Part shown: positions 34,861 through 48,205 of the stretch, piece by piece
Layout of the letters: every line of letters begins with the position of its first letter
Numbering within the stretch: position 1 is the first letter of the stretch
Notes under the pieces: generated by a model
What the model was told of the DNA's origin: nothing
What the model saw: the letters and a program-made list of their open reading frames with translations, nothing else
Database searches by the model: none
NCBI GenBank assembly: GCA_029891345.1
Contig: CM056994.1
Coordinates: 62,436,751 to 62,500,750, forward strand
Length of the DNA stretch: 64,000 bases
From: Dryococelus australis
Lineage: Eukaryota > Arthropoda > Insecta > Phasmatodea > Phasmatidae
Reading direction: 5' to 3'
Made by a program: the position numbers and the translations under genes

Positions 34861-35829
34861 TTCACAAAAAATTGTGGCAGATCATGGCAAAAAAGAATGA
34901 AAGAAACTTTAGGTTTAGTCATTTTTTCTTCTGCTTGCATTGGGCACCAAGATTCTTCTGCTTTAATGAGAGATACTTATTTAGGTACATTTTGACATTG
35001 TTTAGTTCATAAACCAACAAAACTAGTTAAAAGTATATCACATTTGACAAGCAAATCCTCTAGTCGGAAGTTTAGATTGAATGAATTATTAATGTGCAAT
35101 GTTCATTTGTCTACCTCTTACAACTGACTATAGTGAGTAGTTTTGAGGCCCTAATTACTTTCTTCATTTTAGCCATGTTCTATCCGTTAACCAAATTTTT
35201 AAAATAAATATTGTCATAAAAGTAATATACACATTGTGAATGTTCCACTGCACTCGGAAGTAATACTCAACGCTAAAATAAAATACATTTATTGACTATT
35301 ATTCCAAATGAGAGGGCTTTCAAAAGTGCTAATTTTTCTGTGAATAGCGAATGCTGTGTAATGTATTACTGACACACCATTCAAATACGACCTGTTAATA
35401 AAAAAGTAGACTTAACACTTGATATCTGTGAGAATGAGACTGGTGCAGTATGAATTTTAGGCACTTAATTGTTAAGCATTTTAAGACTTTTTTTAAAATT
35501 AAGGTGTTACAGTGCTGAGAAACAAATTTGTTTCTATAGGGAAAACTTCTATTCCTCTCACTACCTCTATAGCGCTTTCTTAATGATTTGCACTTGTGAT
35601 CTTCAGTAAAAAGAAATGTGTATAAAACAGAAATGTGTACAAAAAAAATTGCCACATGTTTGTACGCACAGATATTCTATCTACAGAACTTATGAAAAAT
35701 TTTTCAAAAACAAAACACAACTGCAGGTTAGGGTGATATTTGACAATATAAAAACTATGATGGTTGTTATACCAATACAGTATTTATAAAATAGTGTACA
35801 TGTTTTGTATAATACTGAAACGTTTCTGT
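34861..35829. other. No feature recognised
   Basis: AT-rich spacer between the hAT transposase remnant and the long dispersed repeat. The open stretch at 35395-35655 (minus) is of no recognisable type. Confidence 0.4.
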
Positions 35830-37780
35830 TTTTCAGGTTTTTATGTTATTGATTTCTTTGAATTTGGTTGTGGTCTTGAGTTTGCAAAGTGATTTCGAGT
35901 TTATTATTTTGCAGGATATCTTTAATTCCTCCGGGAAGCACTCTATTTTATGTTATGATCCATTAGGTTATTTTAGTATTTTTTGTAGCGTTTTACAGTT
36001 TCAAATTTTGAATTATGTCGTTTTGGTTACGATTATTTTTTTCAGATCAATCCTAGGCATGGTTCTGTTGGTGGTTGGTATTTTGGGGTTAGATTTGCCC
36101 CTTTTTTATTTGTTCGGATGCAAGTCCTTTTTGGTGTTTTGGTAATGATTTAATCATTTTATTTTAATTTGGGTTTTTGGAAAGTCGTTTTACTTCTGTT
36201 TTGATGTTCATACACTTAAGGACTTTTGCCCTTAGTAGTCGTGGTTTGTTTGGATTTTAACCTTTGATGCTTATTTAACTTTTAATTGCTAATTATTTTA
36301 TTTTTCCTACAGGGGTCTTACTTTGTTTTTATTGGAAGTCATTTACAATTCATTTTACTTTTTGTGAAGGGTTCAGATCTCATAATTATATATTTTTCAG
36401 GATGGGTTTAAATTATTTATTTTTAAAAGAATTTGGGATAGAAGACTGTTAGGTCGTTTACATTGTCTTTCCGGGAATACTCATTAAGTTAACTGTGGAT
36501 AGTTCTAGAGTCGGTGTTGGACATGCTTGTCCTCTTTCAGAGCCGAGTTCAACCTCAACACTCTTGGTACCGCCCGCAGTTGTGCAAGTTTGCCTTCGCC
36601 GCTGCACCAGTAAAGTCACCGTCATCGTAATCCTGAATTGTTTTGTGTCATCCTGTGTTGATTTCAGACATTCCAGGAGCTATTACCAATGATTACGTTT
36701 AGCTTCAACAGCTGTGCGATCATCGCTGGTGATGTAAAGGGAAGAGGGATGTTTTCATGCTGCGGGCAGTGGATGGAGTGTAGGTAGCTCAGGGAACAAG
36801 GGAAGTGGTCTGGTGCTGATGATGTGTTTGTGAACTGCTGCACGTGTGTGATGATGCCTGGCGTAGCTTTGTTGATGGAAGCCGGCTGTAGAGGGGTGAC
36901 GTTTTAAAGAGTAATCGTACAGTACAGCAGTGTCTACGCGGAGGAGTGCAGAAGTCAGTGCGAGACAATGAGTCACTCAAGAGAGTCATAGCAGAAGGCA
37001 GTAGAAGTCAGTCAACGAGGGACGTTGCATGCAGGCTGGAGGAGACTGGTAGGCCGTACATCATGTAGGCCTTTGAAAAGATAAGTGTCTTGGTTTTGGA
37101 GTTGTAATTTTTACTGTAGAAGCTCCATTATGTGGCATCAAGTTAAAGATATTATGCTCGTTTGTTTTTAGAAATTAAAAGTTTAGAAGTCACTTGGAAA
37201 TTCTTAACTTCGGCGATCAACAACTTTTAGGAAGTTGTTTATTTGAGTAAGTGATGCTTTTAGTAGATGCCGGCGTAAGATTTGCTCTACTGAGTCCATA
37301 GATCAGGGCCATAATTGTCGATAATGAATGTGAGTATAACTGTTGAGACTTTTTTTATTTGTGTAAACAGACGTCTTATTCCTGTCGATAAATTTGTGTT
37401 CCAGTGTCATGAATGTTAAGTGAAAAGCAAATAAAATGAGTGGACGTGTTCATTCATAATTTTGGTGTCACGAGATTACTACAAAGAAGGGCACAGAATC
37501 GTTTTATTATATTATAATTTAAATTTAGAAGATTTGTACAAAAGTAATTATAACTGAAGCTAAATTTAATTTTGATTGTAAAGGACTAGTAATTGAAAAG
37601 ATAATTTTCTGCTTGTGGTTACAATAATTTTTAAATTATATTATTTTGTTTATTGTTTGGACACAGAAACTCTAAAAATTACATTTTCTCTACCTGTTTA
37701 CAGTTAAAATTTATAAATTTTATAATTGTTATCTATCTTATTTTTGGTAAAGAGAATTAATTAAATTTGAAGTTTTTTGA
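35830..37780 (+). repeat. Long dispersed repeat, copy B
   Basis: Second copy of the repeat at 4958-6660, same orientation and same order of blocks: CTAGAGTCGGTGTTGGACATGC near 36504, CTTGGTACCGCCCGCAG near 36563, TTTTCATGCTGCGGGCAG near 36751, GCAGGCTGGAGGAGAC near 37031, CATCATGTAGGCCTTTG near 37060 and TTTAGAAGTCACTTGGAAATT near 37181. An unrelated T-rich stretch of about 500 bp at its left is also shared at lower identity. The copies differ by many substitutions and small indels, so the family is old. Limits are approximate. Confidence 0.75.
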
Positions 37781-40278
37781 ACATCTCCTCTTTTATTCCT
37801 AAACGATAGATCCCCCCCCCCCCCCCTCTTGAAACTAGTAGTTTTGCAAATCATAAGTATTTGAGCTTTAGAAATGTGTAAATGTAAAATTATTTTTATT
37901 ATGAAATTATTAATTTTAATAAACTTAAATTATCCCGTCAGTTACCTGTTTAAAGATTGTGTACTACCTGTTGCATTGAATGCTGTGTGTTACTGCTCTA
38001 CCGGTATGCTGTTTTAGTTTAAAAATGAAGGGCTTAAAGGCCAGCCGCCCCTTTCAAGAGCCTTGTGGTAGAATGCCCCTGTATAGTTTGTGAAGTTAAG
38101 TCGGATATATAGGATGGAGACATTTTGAGTTCTACAGCATTTTTTTTAGTTAATTTGTCGCTAAAAATGAGGTGGTGTCTACTTGTGTTGTTGCAGTTGA
38201 GAGTGTGTATCAACATTGAAGATGTTTTGATAGTGATTTTAGGGGCTTAATTACAGTGTTTTCCCTACTTCTCCCTCCCTTAAGTAGGTTTATAATTTAA
38301 GGGGGACCATTAGTTACAGTTTTGTTGGCAGATCTCTATCAAATTTCGAACACTACTCTGCTAAGCTATTTTTGTAGTGTATACCTGATTTTCCTTTTTT
38401 TTTTTTTTTCTTTAAGTAGATCAATTTTATTAATCTGTCACTTCATAACACAAGATGCGTTGAAAAAATATGTGTACGAGGTTTTGATTATGTGAACATG
38501 CAACTTTCTGCATTGTTCTGATGAAATTTGGTTTACGTAAGTAAAATATTTCTGTTATTACATAATATTTATTTGTACCTCCGCTACTAACAGAAATCCC
38601 TGTAATAGTAAAAACGGAGAATACCACCCAATTTGTGTGGTAACTTTCTGGGCCGTTATCTTGAAAGCACCTGGCCAGAGGTTTTATGAAAAAAGTAGTC
38701 TTTTGGGAGCTTTTTACATGCAGAATTATTATCAGCATGCACATATGTGGACCATTTCAAACATTCATATTAACATGAAAATAATAAGGTATCCCTTGTT
38801 TATCTCATGAATAGGGTTTTTAGTAGTAAGTAGTAACTGACCTGCATAACCTAATACAATCACCTAAAATACACCTGCATCCTTCAATCTACACTAGATT
38901 TTGATTAATTCTAACCTGCCTGGAATAGTTTTACAACCTAAATTGCAAATATGTTTTTGACTTTTTTGTAGTAGGGAAACACCTCCCAAAGTTTTTTGGT
39001 CTAATTGAAAATCACATAGTGATGTTTTTTTGTAGCTGAATTAACAATATAATTCTTTTGTATATGTGCACATTTTTTCCATTATAATACACTAACAACA
39101 TAAAAATAAACTTGAAATGTTGGCGGAATAAGTTTAAGACATTATTACAGCATTTATTCCTTCTCTATGCAACCCATATCTCTTTCTTAGGCGCATAAAA
39201 GTAGTATTATTGTACTGTATACCTATTTATGATACCATGCAAGTTAGATATCATATAACATATTTTTAATTGAATTTAGTTGATTACATGCATTACACAT
39301 TAAACACTACAGAGTGAAAAACTGTTAAATGTTTGATGGGGCAGAGTAATCATGAAATTATTTTTCATTTTAGTTTTTCATTTTTGTTCTGCAAAATGTA
39401 CGTCACATTTGCACAACCTTAAATATGCTACTACAGTACGTCACATGCTTTATAAATACGGAATTAGCAAATGAAGAAAATTTCGACTCCCTGGGCATTA
39501 AATAGGTATACATGCACTCACAAATGCACATAAAATATGAGTGTACTTAAATATTCTGTGCTATATAATTACTACAAAACTTGAAATTTAGTATGTGCCA
39601 ATTGTTTCATATTTAAAACAAATTTCTATACTATTTAAGCTTAAGCTTAAGGAACTGAGTTATTGCCTGGGTAGCTATTTTAGTAAGGAATACATCACTA
39701 TATTGGTAGAGACCTTCTGGTAATGTAATTCTACAGCATCTTTCTTTTCCAATTAAGATACCTTGCAAAGAAAATAAGCAAAATCAAACAAATTGAAATT
39801 TGAAGGTTATTTTGCTCAATTAACATAGCTTTGAATAAATACTACTAACCAATGAACAATCATTTACTCAAAAAGGAATTTTTCAAGTCCCAATAAGATT
39901 CTACTGCGAAGAGTTTTTGGAACAAGACCAACACATAAAACAAATCAACAAATGCTGCTCTGAAATGCCTCTACAGGAATAAAACAACCAATGCAGGGAT
40001 TGTACTGTTTCAGGAAGGTCAAAGCGACGATACAAGCAGCACAGTTTGCTTTGGGAACGACACAGCCAACGCAGCAGCACACAGTTGCAGTAGGGGTACA
40101 GGAAGGGGAGGCTAGTGCACTGTCTCAAGATCTGGGGTAACACATTATCACTAGAACAACAGACTTTCAAAATGGCTGTAGCCTGAGGGGATGCAAAGTT
40201 CCCAGACAACAAATGCTCCAACACACCTATCATATCCAGAACTATGTAAGCAAAGTGCTGCCCTGCATTCACAGGTAC
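37781..40278. other. No confident gene; AT-rich
   Basis: Contains a 15-base C-run (37812-37826) and a T-run (38396-38410). The reverse strand stays open from 40278 down to a stop near 39901 as an extension of the candidate exon at 40279-40416, with a Cys-rich but unrecognised sequence. Confidence 0.35.
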
Positions 40279-40416
40279 CTTGCAAGCAGTGCACAGCCAA
40301 CACAGAGCACTAGCATTAGTACACGAGTCATAAATACCATTTCCTGCCGACACTGCTGCTTCCACAAGATTTGATGGCTTGACCGAGGCGCTACTACTCT
40401 GATCTGCAAGCCCAGC
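40279..40416 (-). CDS. Candidate internal exon of an unrecognised host gene
   Basis: On the minus strand a good acceptor (TTTATTTGTATTGCAG) precedes a 138-nt open segment of exactly 46 codons, ending TGCAAG before GTACCTG, a possible donor, so the exon would be phase 0 on both sides. It begins AGLADQSSSASVKPSNLVEA and ends SALCWLCTACK. The frame remains open for a further 126 codons to a stop at 39901, so the true exon may be longer or terminal. I do not recognise the protein. Codon content is more balanced than in neighbouring DNA, and three CACGTG motifs lie 165-190 bp upstream. It could instead be an unrecognised repeat. Confidence 0.3.
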
Positions 40417-40580
40417 CTGCAATACAAATAAATTAACCAATAATCACATCAAGTGCATACTTCGAGATCAGATCACATATAAAACTTACGACTGAAAAAC
40501 AACATACACAAATTAAAACTATCACTACTGACGCCGGCTAACAGTCAGCAGCGCTAGAACCCATGACAGCGCTCACCACG

Positions 40581-40605
40581 CACGTGTCACGTGCACTTAC
40601 ACGTG
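40581..40605. promoter_or_regulatory. Cluster of three CACGTG E-boxes
   Basis: CACGTG occurs at 40581, 40588 and 40600, within 25 bp. CACGTG is the canonical palindromic binding site of bHLH factors. The cluster sits upstream of the candidate minus-strand exon in a locally CG-richer region (40500-41250), but no transcription start can be shown. Confidence 0.3.
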
Positions 40606-42474
40606 CACAAGGAGGCAAATATATTTGAACTTTCATATAAATATTCTTTTGCTGTGTAAAATGTGTCTTGTATTTGTAGGGTTTAATATGTCTTGAAATG
40701 TTTTAAAGTATTTGTTGATATTTTAAAAATGTTTGGTTATGAAATTCAAAGTGCCTGCGGCACCGAGATTACGAACACGGAAATTTCAGCGTGAACGCAG
40801 TCATAAAGAGAGACCAAATCAATATGAAAAATTCACAGGAAAATTATAAAATGTAAAACAATATTTTATTTTATTTGCACCACTTTTATTTCAATAATAA
40901 AATATTTTCCGCTGTGTGCATAGCACTTCCACTTATGTGAACCCCGTAGGCAGCCATGGTAGGTCCGTGCGACGCTAGCCTCTGGACAGTCAGTTGACGA
41001 GAGCTGGCGAGGTTAGACACTGTCACATACGCACTACAACTTTTTGTTCACTGATGTATGTTTCCATAGCACTTTAGTATACTAGTTAACATTTGCTTGC
41101 GAATGTTTTGCCAAATATTTCCCCAGCACTATGCTTCCACTTAACTAATTTACTGCGCCCTCGTGGCATTTTCAACTTAATCGAGGAGAAGGAGGAGAAA
41201 TATGTCGGAGAGGTCACGCGAACCATGATACTTGAATCAAACGCCATCTGCTTGTGCTAAAGGAGTTTCAACGTAATTTCTTACTTATTGCTACGTGCAA
41301 TTTGAAGGGCTTTGTTTTCATATATGTATTTGAGGGTATTTTCCATGCATGAACATTTTACGGCAATATCAAGTACAACCATGTGGCTAACCGACGCCAA
41401 GCAGATGTCTACGCCAATATTGCGTTTTGAGAGCTTATTTATGTAACAACGCGTATGCAATTTTTTATTCAGGATTCTATTTTAAATTTTATCAAGGCTC
41501 CGTGTACACGTAAATTGAAATTTTTGTACTTGACCACGCAGTCACTTTAATGTTTAATTTTTCCGCCATCATGCATGTTACACACCTGTAACCACTTCAA
41601 TCGTAAAGAGAATAATTTTCTCTATCAGAATAATATTTTGTTGGAATTTAATTTACCGTTTTCACAAACAAATATTGTAATTTCATCTGTACCACGTGGT
41701 CCGCTACGACATTATCCAGCGACATCCGCACCACCTAAGATTGTTTTCACACATGCGTGTGTTTATTGTGAATACGCATCTCGTACCCCATAATCTTTTA
41801 AGGGTCTTTATGTATTTTGCAATTTGTGTACGGTGCAATTACTTCCGTCCTAGCCGGCTCTTGTGTATAAGCCATCACCACACTACCAATGTGCTGACGG
41901 GCGAGCCCAGACGAGTTTGCGTTAGTGATACCAACTAGTCACACGTGTTAAAATGTTTTCATCACGAATTTCACTTGTAATTCACAATGTCCTGTATTCA
42001 GGGAAAAACGATCAGTCCACCCTAGCGGCCATCAGCCCTCTTTCCTTGTGAAGGCTGTGCTTTCATGCACTTTGGTGAGATCATCCATCTAGGAGTGCGC
42101 TAGATTAATGCGGGCTGGGGAGCACCCACGCGGAATTGGCTAATCATGACCGAGAGTATCATAATTTCATTGGCAATTTGATCTGTACGAGCAATAATAA
42201 TAAAAGCAAGTCTACAGTGAACTTACCTCTTTTATTCAGTAGTGACAGTGTCCTAGCCACACGTATTTTATTAAGTGCTTATTTTCAAAGTTGATGTTTC
42301 GTAAAAGTTTAGTATTGACTACGTGTTTGCAAGTACGCACGGGTGAGACGGACACACAGAACCCACAGCATCCCTGAGAACTCTGAGCGGTGACTGGGAA
42401 GCACCACGGGCGCCCATATTACCAGCAAGTATTTGTGTCATCATTCGTCTTGTGTCTTACCCGACGGCATCACT
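40606..42474. other. No gene recognised
   Basis: Locally richer in CG dinucleotides than the flanks. A short minus-strand ORF with a good start context (ACCATGG) lies at about 40958-40888 (MAAYGVHISGSAMHTAEN...), too short to support as a gene. The last eight bases, ATAGTTAC, are the left target duplication of the hAT element at 42483. Confidence 0.35.
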
Positions 42475-42482
42475 ATAGTTAC

Positions 42483-43632
42483 TAGGGGTGTGCAGGAAAG
42501 TAAAATGGCCCTTTGGGAAAAATTTTTTCACTCGGGAAAACGGGATTTTTTTTTTTAGCTGACTCAATTACAAAAGTAACCAATTTGTATTTAGAGCTTG
42601 ACACTTCAACATTATAATATAATTTAATCAAGAATATCATGAGTTAAAAAAACATTTCATTAATACCTTAAATTAAAAATACATCAACAATGTGGCTACT
42701 ATGACACATTTCATAATGTGACTCATACAAAATTTTATTTAAAGAAGCATTGGTTTTCATGTAAAAACACCAGCTACTGTGCCACATCATTGTTCTGCCC
42801 ACACACTTTCTGTTGATTTAAATAAAATATGTTTACAGACACAATCAAATACAAGAAATGAGCACAAGGCAATATAAGATAATACTTGTATTAAAAAGGA
42901 AAACTGTATGACAGATAAACATGGATACAAAAATGACAAGAAGACTGATTTGTTGCAACTGAAATGCTAAACTAAGACTGAGAATTTTAGGTTAAGAATG
43001 AAAATAACTGACGACTGATGTATAATGCATCATTGGCTTGTCGTACGAGTTCACAAACATAACAGAAACACAAACGGCGCCATTTTTATGTGCTTTAAGT
43101 TGTCTCGATTTTAAACAACTTGCAATATCTCGCTTGCAAGCGTAAACTGGAAAGCACCCCATTTTGTATGCTGCAGTAGATAATAAAGAAGTTGGTGAGC
43201 CTGCAACTTTGTGTTTACATTTTTTTATTTACGTTTAAACATGTAAAGCATTTTTATAACTGATGTAAAGTGTGTGTAACTGACGAGAAAATATAACAAA
43301 TCATTAATAGGCGTTAATGTGAATTTTTATTAACGCTGGTATACGTAAAGCTTCAGGTGGCTTAATATTTAAAAGTTATGTACTTGGCTTTTTGCAAGTG
43401 AGTGATTCTACATTAATCTAACCTTCTCTCATGTGCTATTTGGGTATATTCACGAGTTATATTGAAATGTTTCTTTTTGGTTGATATTTACTGGTCAAAT
43501 ATTGTGTCAAATTTACGTTTAACTGCAAAAAATCCAACCCTAGATTCTCGGGGGAAATTTTTTTCCGCCCGACGGCAAAATGGAAAAATTTTCTCGGCAT
43601 ATTACCAGACCATCGGGATCCCGCACTCCTTA
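42483..43632. mobile_element. Non-autonomous hAT element, 1.15 kb, with 8-bp TSD
   Basis: The left end reads TAGGGGTGTGCAGGAAAGTA and the right end, reversed, TAAGGAGTGCGGGATCCCGA. The flanking octamers are ATAGTTAC (42475-42482) and ATATTTAC (43633-43640), 7 of 8 identical. The subterminal parts at both ends are rich in GGGAAAA/AAATTTTTT and CGGGA motifs, as in many hAT elements. The interior is AT-rich and has no transposase frame. Confidence 0.88.
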
Positions 43633-43640
43633 ATATTTAC

Positions 43641-45870
43641 ATAGTATTACTATAGACTGTTTGCGGTAAACTGAGTACTTTTGAAAGCCCCGCTTAAAAT
43701 CTACCTGTATAAGCATAGTGAATTCTTCTTCCTTATGTAAAATTAACACTGCCATGCGCTCATCACTTTATTCATATGTCGGTCAAGTGAAACTATGAAA
43801 TTATTAAGAGAGTAAATATTTTACAAATCTAACTAATTCTCACAATTATGTTGATGCATTACAAATAAACAGAAAGCACAAGAAATAATAATTCAAGTTT
43901 TGACAAATGTTTACCTAACACTTTCAATTTGTCACTCAGCCACGCAATCACTTTCCCTCCGTTGTTACCAACTTCACCGGGTGCATATCACTGAGAGTTT
44001 CTGTTAAAATCTGTGCAGGTATGAGCAGTGACATTTTCTAAGGTGGATTTCAAAAGTGCTCACTTTATCATGAACAACCTTTAATTAGGAGACCTGCATT
44101 ATACAGACTATAGTAGTGTTCACTTATGACAATTATTAATTTCTCACCGCTGAGGTGGCCAGTTTTAGTGCTAGAGACTAATAGGCAGGGCAGATAATGT
44201 ATATTCTCTTATGGATAGTGTAAAAGATGCTACCACCTTAAGGAGGTTTCTTGGGGTACACATTTATTTCCTCATCTATAATCCACTGTTGGTGCATACA
44301 AACTTAGCCTTCAGGCTAGCAGCAACAGATCTGTCCCTCGACCCTGCCTCATGTAGTAAAAGGAAAAAAATTCACAAATTTTAATTCCCTTTGAAGTTAA
44401 ATTATAAGGATATTTTCCAAATCAACACTTTAATTTGTACCTCTTATCTACAACCATACTGAAAGGATTGGGAACTTGTGCAAAGGAACATTTTCCAGTT
44501 TCTAAAATTTGAGGCAAACAATTAAAATCATCATGAATTCAAATTAAATTGCACATTTTTCAAAGCAAATATGCAAAAAGCAGTCACACAGACAAAAACA
44601 GAAAAATGTACAAATGTAAACTACATATATTAGGAAAACATTGTCAATGTAAATTAACAGTCAACCAGTACGGTATTTATTTTTATGGTAGACAACTACA
44701 TGGACCAAATAGGAGGGCATTGGGAACTGGGACATCTCTGGGGTAATTATGAGATGGCAGATTGCTGTGGTACATGGTATGACATGATTACAAAAATTAA
44801 GTTATCACCTAACCTAATTAGTGAAATGTGACAAAGGTGTGATTTTAACAATTTTCTAAATTGCAACAGTCAAGAAACCAATTTGAGATGCCTGAACTAG
44901 ATTAGCGTTCCCCATGTGAGCAAGGACCAGACTGTTCAGCTGTCCTAGCAATACAAGAGTGTGTCGCATTGCCAGCCCAAGATATACTGCGGGCCATTAA
45001 AATTGCTGCATCAAGGAGGACCTGAGCTACCACAACTATATTTATTGGACAGAATACCTATCGCACATAGGAGACATGATTACTTTTGCAACTCTGTATG
45101 AAAATGGAGAATCAGAACTATGTGGAGTCCCAACATGGGTGACAATAACCACTGCTACTAGCACTAGTAGATACTGATACTCTAGTATCTGTATCGAAAG
45201 CATAAGTAAAATATTTTGCTGATACTTAGCGCAGATACTACAGTATTATATTTTCTATTTCTCAGTGTATTCACTTACCTTACAACCACTACCGGATCGT
45301 ATTTATTATGATTTCTCTTTAACAATATTCTCCCAATTCTGTTTCACAGGACAGTAATATGGCCTTGGCAGCTACGCAAGATATTGAAAATAATGTAGGC
45401 CTAAACACCACAAATTTTACATTGCTGTAATCAAAGTTAAATATTCCAACGCTTGACATGTTCTTCAAGCACAATTGAATAAAATATTTATTTATTTCCT
45501 TCAATTTGTAAATTTTCAACATGATTACATGTTTGTTATAAACAGTGCAGCAAACTATTTTTCTTCATACAACTGTTTGCATTTTCTATTCGGGTGACAA
45601 ACCAAAACAAAAAAATACAGACCACCTCAAAAATATGGCTGTAAAATTATAAATCAACTTTTAGAAATGTAAACTCTAAAGTTAATTTGTGTACAGTTAA
45701 AAATAAATTAAGTAAAAACAAGTGTGGCCACAACACGTTTCACATTTGTTTGCAATATGACACAGGGCGCAGTTTGATTCTATGTTACAAATATTTTCAT
45801 AGCAATTGTGCACCACACCTTAAACCAAGCTTTTGGCCTTCACTAAAAATGCTCTAAATCTGCTTGCATA
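43641..45870. other. No gene recognised; GATAC-motif patch at 45165-45245
   Basis: Non-coding. The patch at 45165-45245 is rich in GATAC/GTATC words as in the hAT elements at 10430 and 21970 and may be a remnant of the same family. No ends were found. Confidence 0.4.
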
Positions 45871-45970
45871 ATTAAGATACAACACATACACACATTGAGA
45901 ATTTATGTAAATGTACTGAAATATTAAGCGCTGCTAAGTACGACTTGATGGAGGAAGGAAGAAAAAGAAA

Positions 45971-45987
45971 GGGGGGGGGGGGGGGGG

Positions 45988-46033
<46 letters not shown>

Positions 46034-46055
46034 AGAGGAGTGTGTGTGTGTGTGT
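45971..46055. repeat. Compound microsatellite G(18)-(GA)n-(GT)n
   Basis: An 18-base G-run is followed by two GA blocks separated by a single GGA interruption and a GT block. Purine-rich on the plus strand. Confidence 0.95.
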
Positions 46056-46455
46056 GCAAACAAGTCCACATGCATGTGCAGAGAGTGTATCAATTGTTTT
46101 CAGCCAAGTATGCAAAGATGAATATCTTTTAGTAATGTTATTCTAATGCAGATGTTTTCCAGAAATTATATCAAGCAAGGATATCAATTTAGTGGTGGTA
46201 AATACAGTATTTCAGTCACTACTCTGTAGAAGAAGTTTAGAGTATTGTTTTGTAGAAATGGTCTTGCGAGGTAAAAATGAACGTTTCAATTTGTCAACAT
46301 CATGTGATTCTAATATTATTGCACATTTCCCAAAACACTACAATTGCAAAAAAAATACAATAAAAAAATTATGCCAAGTTGTTCTTATATGTATATATAC
46401 AATTTCTTCTGTAAATTTTTCAGTGTTACATTTTTAACTTTTGAATTTCTTGCAG
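46056..46455. other. No feature recognised
   Basis: AT-rich sequence preceding a strong pyrimidine tract and AG at 46454-46455. Confidence 0.35.
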
Positions 46456-46589
46456 TAAGTGTGGAGTGTGGAGAGATTTCAGCAGCTATTAACAACAAGG
46501 TCTTGAGAGCTGAAGTGGTTAGCGGCATTCATTTAGTTATACCATGGAACGCAAACAAAAAATATCATGCACCGCCCCTTGAAAAATAA
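46456..46589 (+). CDS. Candidate terminal exon of an unrecognised gene
   Basis: A strong acceptor-like sequence (TTTTGAATTTCTTGCAG) is followed by an open frame, entered in phase 1, that reads SVECGEISAAINNKVLRAEV, continues with VSGIHLVIPW and stops at 46587-46589. AATAAA overlaps the stop. Balanced composition and the splice site suggest an exon, but I do not recognise the protein and found no upstream exon. A chance open stretch of 43 codons in AT-rich DNA is quite possible. Confidence 0.25.
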
Positions 46590-47037
46590 ATACGTGCATT
46601 AATACAGATAAAATGTGTTTGGGTGTTATTTGTAATACTGAAGATATTACAAAATTAAACAATTTGACTACATACACCCATTAACTAATCATGCATGACT
46701 ATTTTTTATTCTACTGTGGTGGATCAAACATTATAGGCCGAAAACTTCTGAGTTCACTGTAAGTTTAATTTTTATGTCAAAGGAACAAAATTCTTTTATT
46801 TAATTTTGAAAACCTGACGCTTTGCACATCGGACGACAACTGAAAGTAGTAATTGAAAGAAGTAATTGAAAGAAGTTTTTTTATGTGGTACTGAGCTGAT
46901 GACACTTTTTTTGCATAACTTTTTCCTTGATCCTGCCTGAAGCCCATTATTTTAAATTAGTAACAAATTGTACTTAGGGACTTACTTGTGAATTTGTGAA
47001 TGCAAAGATATTGTTAGAAACACCTAGCCTATTACCA
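46590..47037. other. No feature recognised
   Basis: AT-rich spacer; its last eight bases plus the following ones (AGTTAGAC at 47038-47045) form the left target duplication of the next element. Confidence 0.4.
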
Positions 47038-47045
47038 AGTTAGAC

Positions 47046-47723
47046 CAGGCCTGCCATTTGAATGGATTTTATCTGTTTTTATGGATTTTTTTTAACATCA
47101 TAGAAAATTTTTTTTTCTCGCACATTGTGCTCAAAGTGGCTGCTGCACGCATGCGACACTAGCACCCACAGCGATTTGGGTCAGTTTCACTGATGCATTT
47201 GTTAGAAAGATTCATACAACAAAGCAAAATATTTTGGACATAAACTACTGTTTCAATAGCGTACGTTCAAAATATTTCGCTTAATTATTCACTGGTGCAT
47301 GTATACAGTTATCTACATACTTCTGTTGCTGACTGTATGATCATGTGCAAAGCCAAGGCCATTATAGAAAAAACCTTTGCTGTGAATTGCCGTTTTTACG
47401 CAAGCAGTCCGAATTTGGTGACTGTTTTTTACATTTGCCATTGATATAATAATGATGAGGAAACAAAAATTATAGGCGATACAGTCGTTGTATAAACAAA
47501 AGTATAAGTGTGAGTGGAGAATAGAATTACCATGGTTTGTACATTTCAAACCAAAACAACTACATTAAATATGTAACGTCCTTCATATCCACTTTTTTTC
47601 TGTAATTTGCCATTTTTTTAATTCCAAGTATTTTACAGGATTTTACCAAATGATTCCGCGATCATACAGGATTTTTATATACAGGAACCAGGATTTCCAA
47701 CATCAGGGCTGGTGGCAACCCTG
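47046..47723. mobile_element. hAT-type non-autonomous element, copy 2, with 8-bp TSD
   Basis: The ends read CAGGCCTGCCATTTGAATGG and, reversed, CAGGGTTGCCACCAGCCCTG. Flanks are AGTTAGAC (47038-47045) and CGTTAGAC (47724-47731), with seven contiguous identical bases. The whole element is the reverse orientation of 32209-32989. Each copy has its own target duplication, so they are independent insertions rather than a segmental duplication. Confidence 0.9.
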
Positions 47724-47731
47724 CGTTAGAC

Positions 47732-48205
47732 TAATGAAAATACACCAACTATTAACATAATTTTTTTTGTACTGTCAGCATTGTGTTGTTGCATTTCTAC
47801 AGGTTGTATGCCAACAGATACATTAATTTAAAATTTTTTTTGTCTTTTTAATAGTCAAACCATTTAGCAGGGAAGAAAAGTATGTTTGGAAGTATTTCAT
47901 TATCCAATAAAATGAAGATACCAAAGCAACATGCATTTCCTACCATGTGAAAATTGAACGTGGTGGTGCTCACACGGATTTACTACGTCAAACATGAAAA
48001 AAAATTTTGATTCAGTTCACAGCAGGGATGTGAAAATGATGTAATTAGAGAAAGAACCACACACTTCTTTTGAACATGCTCAAACTTGTGTACCTGGCAC
48101 CATTGGTGTGCAAATGAATGTAAGTAGTCCAAGTGAAGAGCTATTAATTCATCCATGAACAGTGAGGATTGTAATTTATCCCCCCCCCCCCCCAAACCAC
48201 CTACC
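47732..48205. other. No feature recognised
   Basis: AT-rich; ends in a 14-base C-run (48180-48193) directly before the SINE. Confidence 0.4.

Noticed and set aside
45872..46115. Serine/leucine/proline-rich frames
   Set aside because: They are translations of the G-GA-GT microsatellite.
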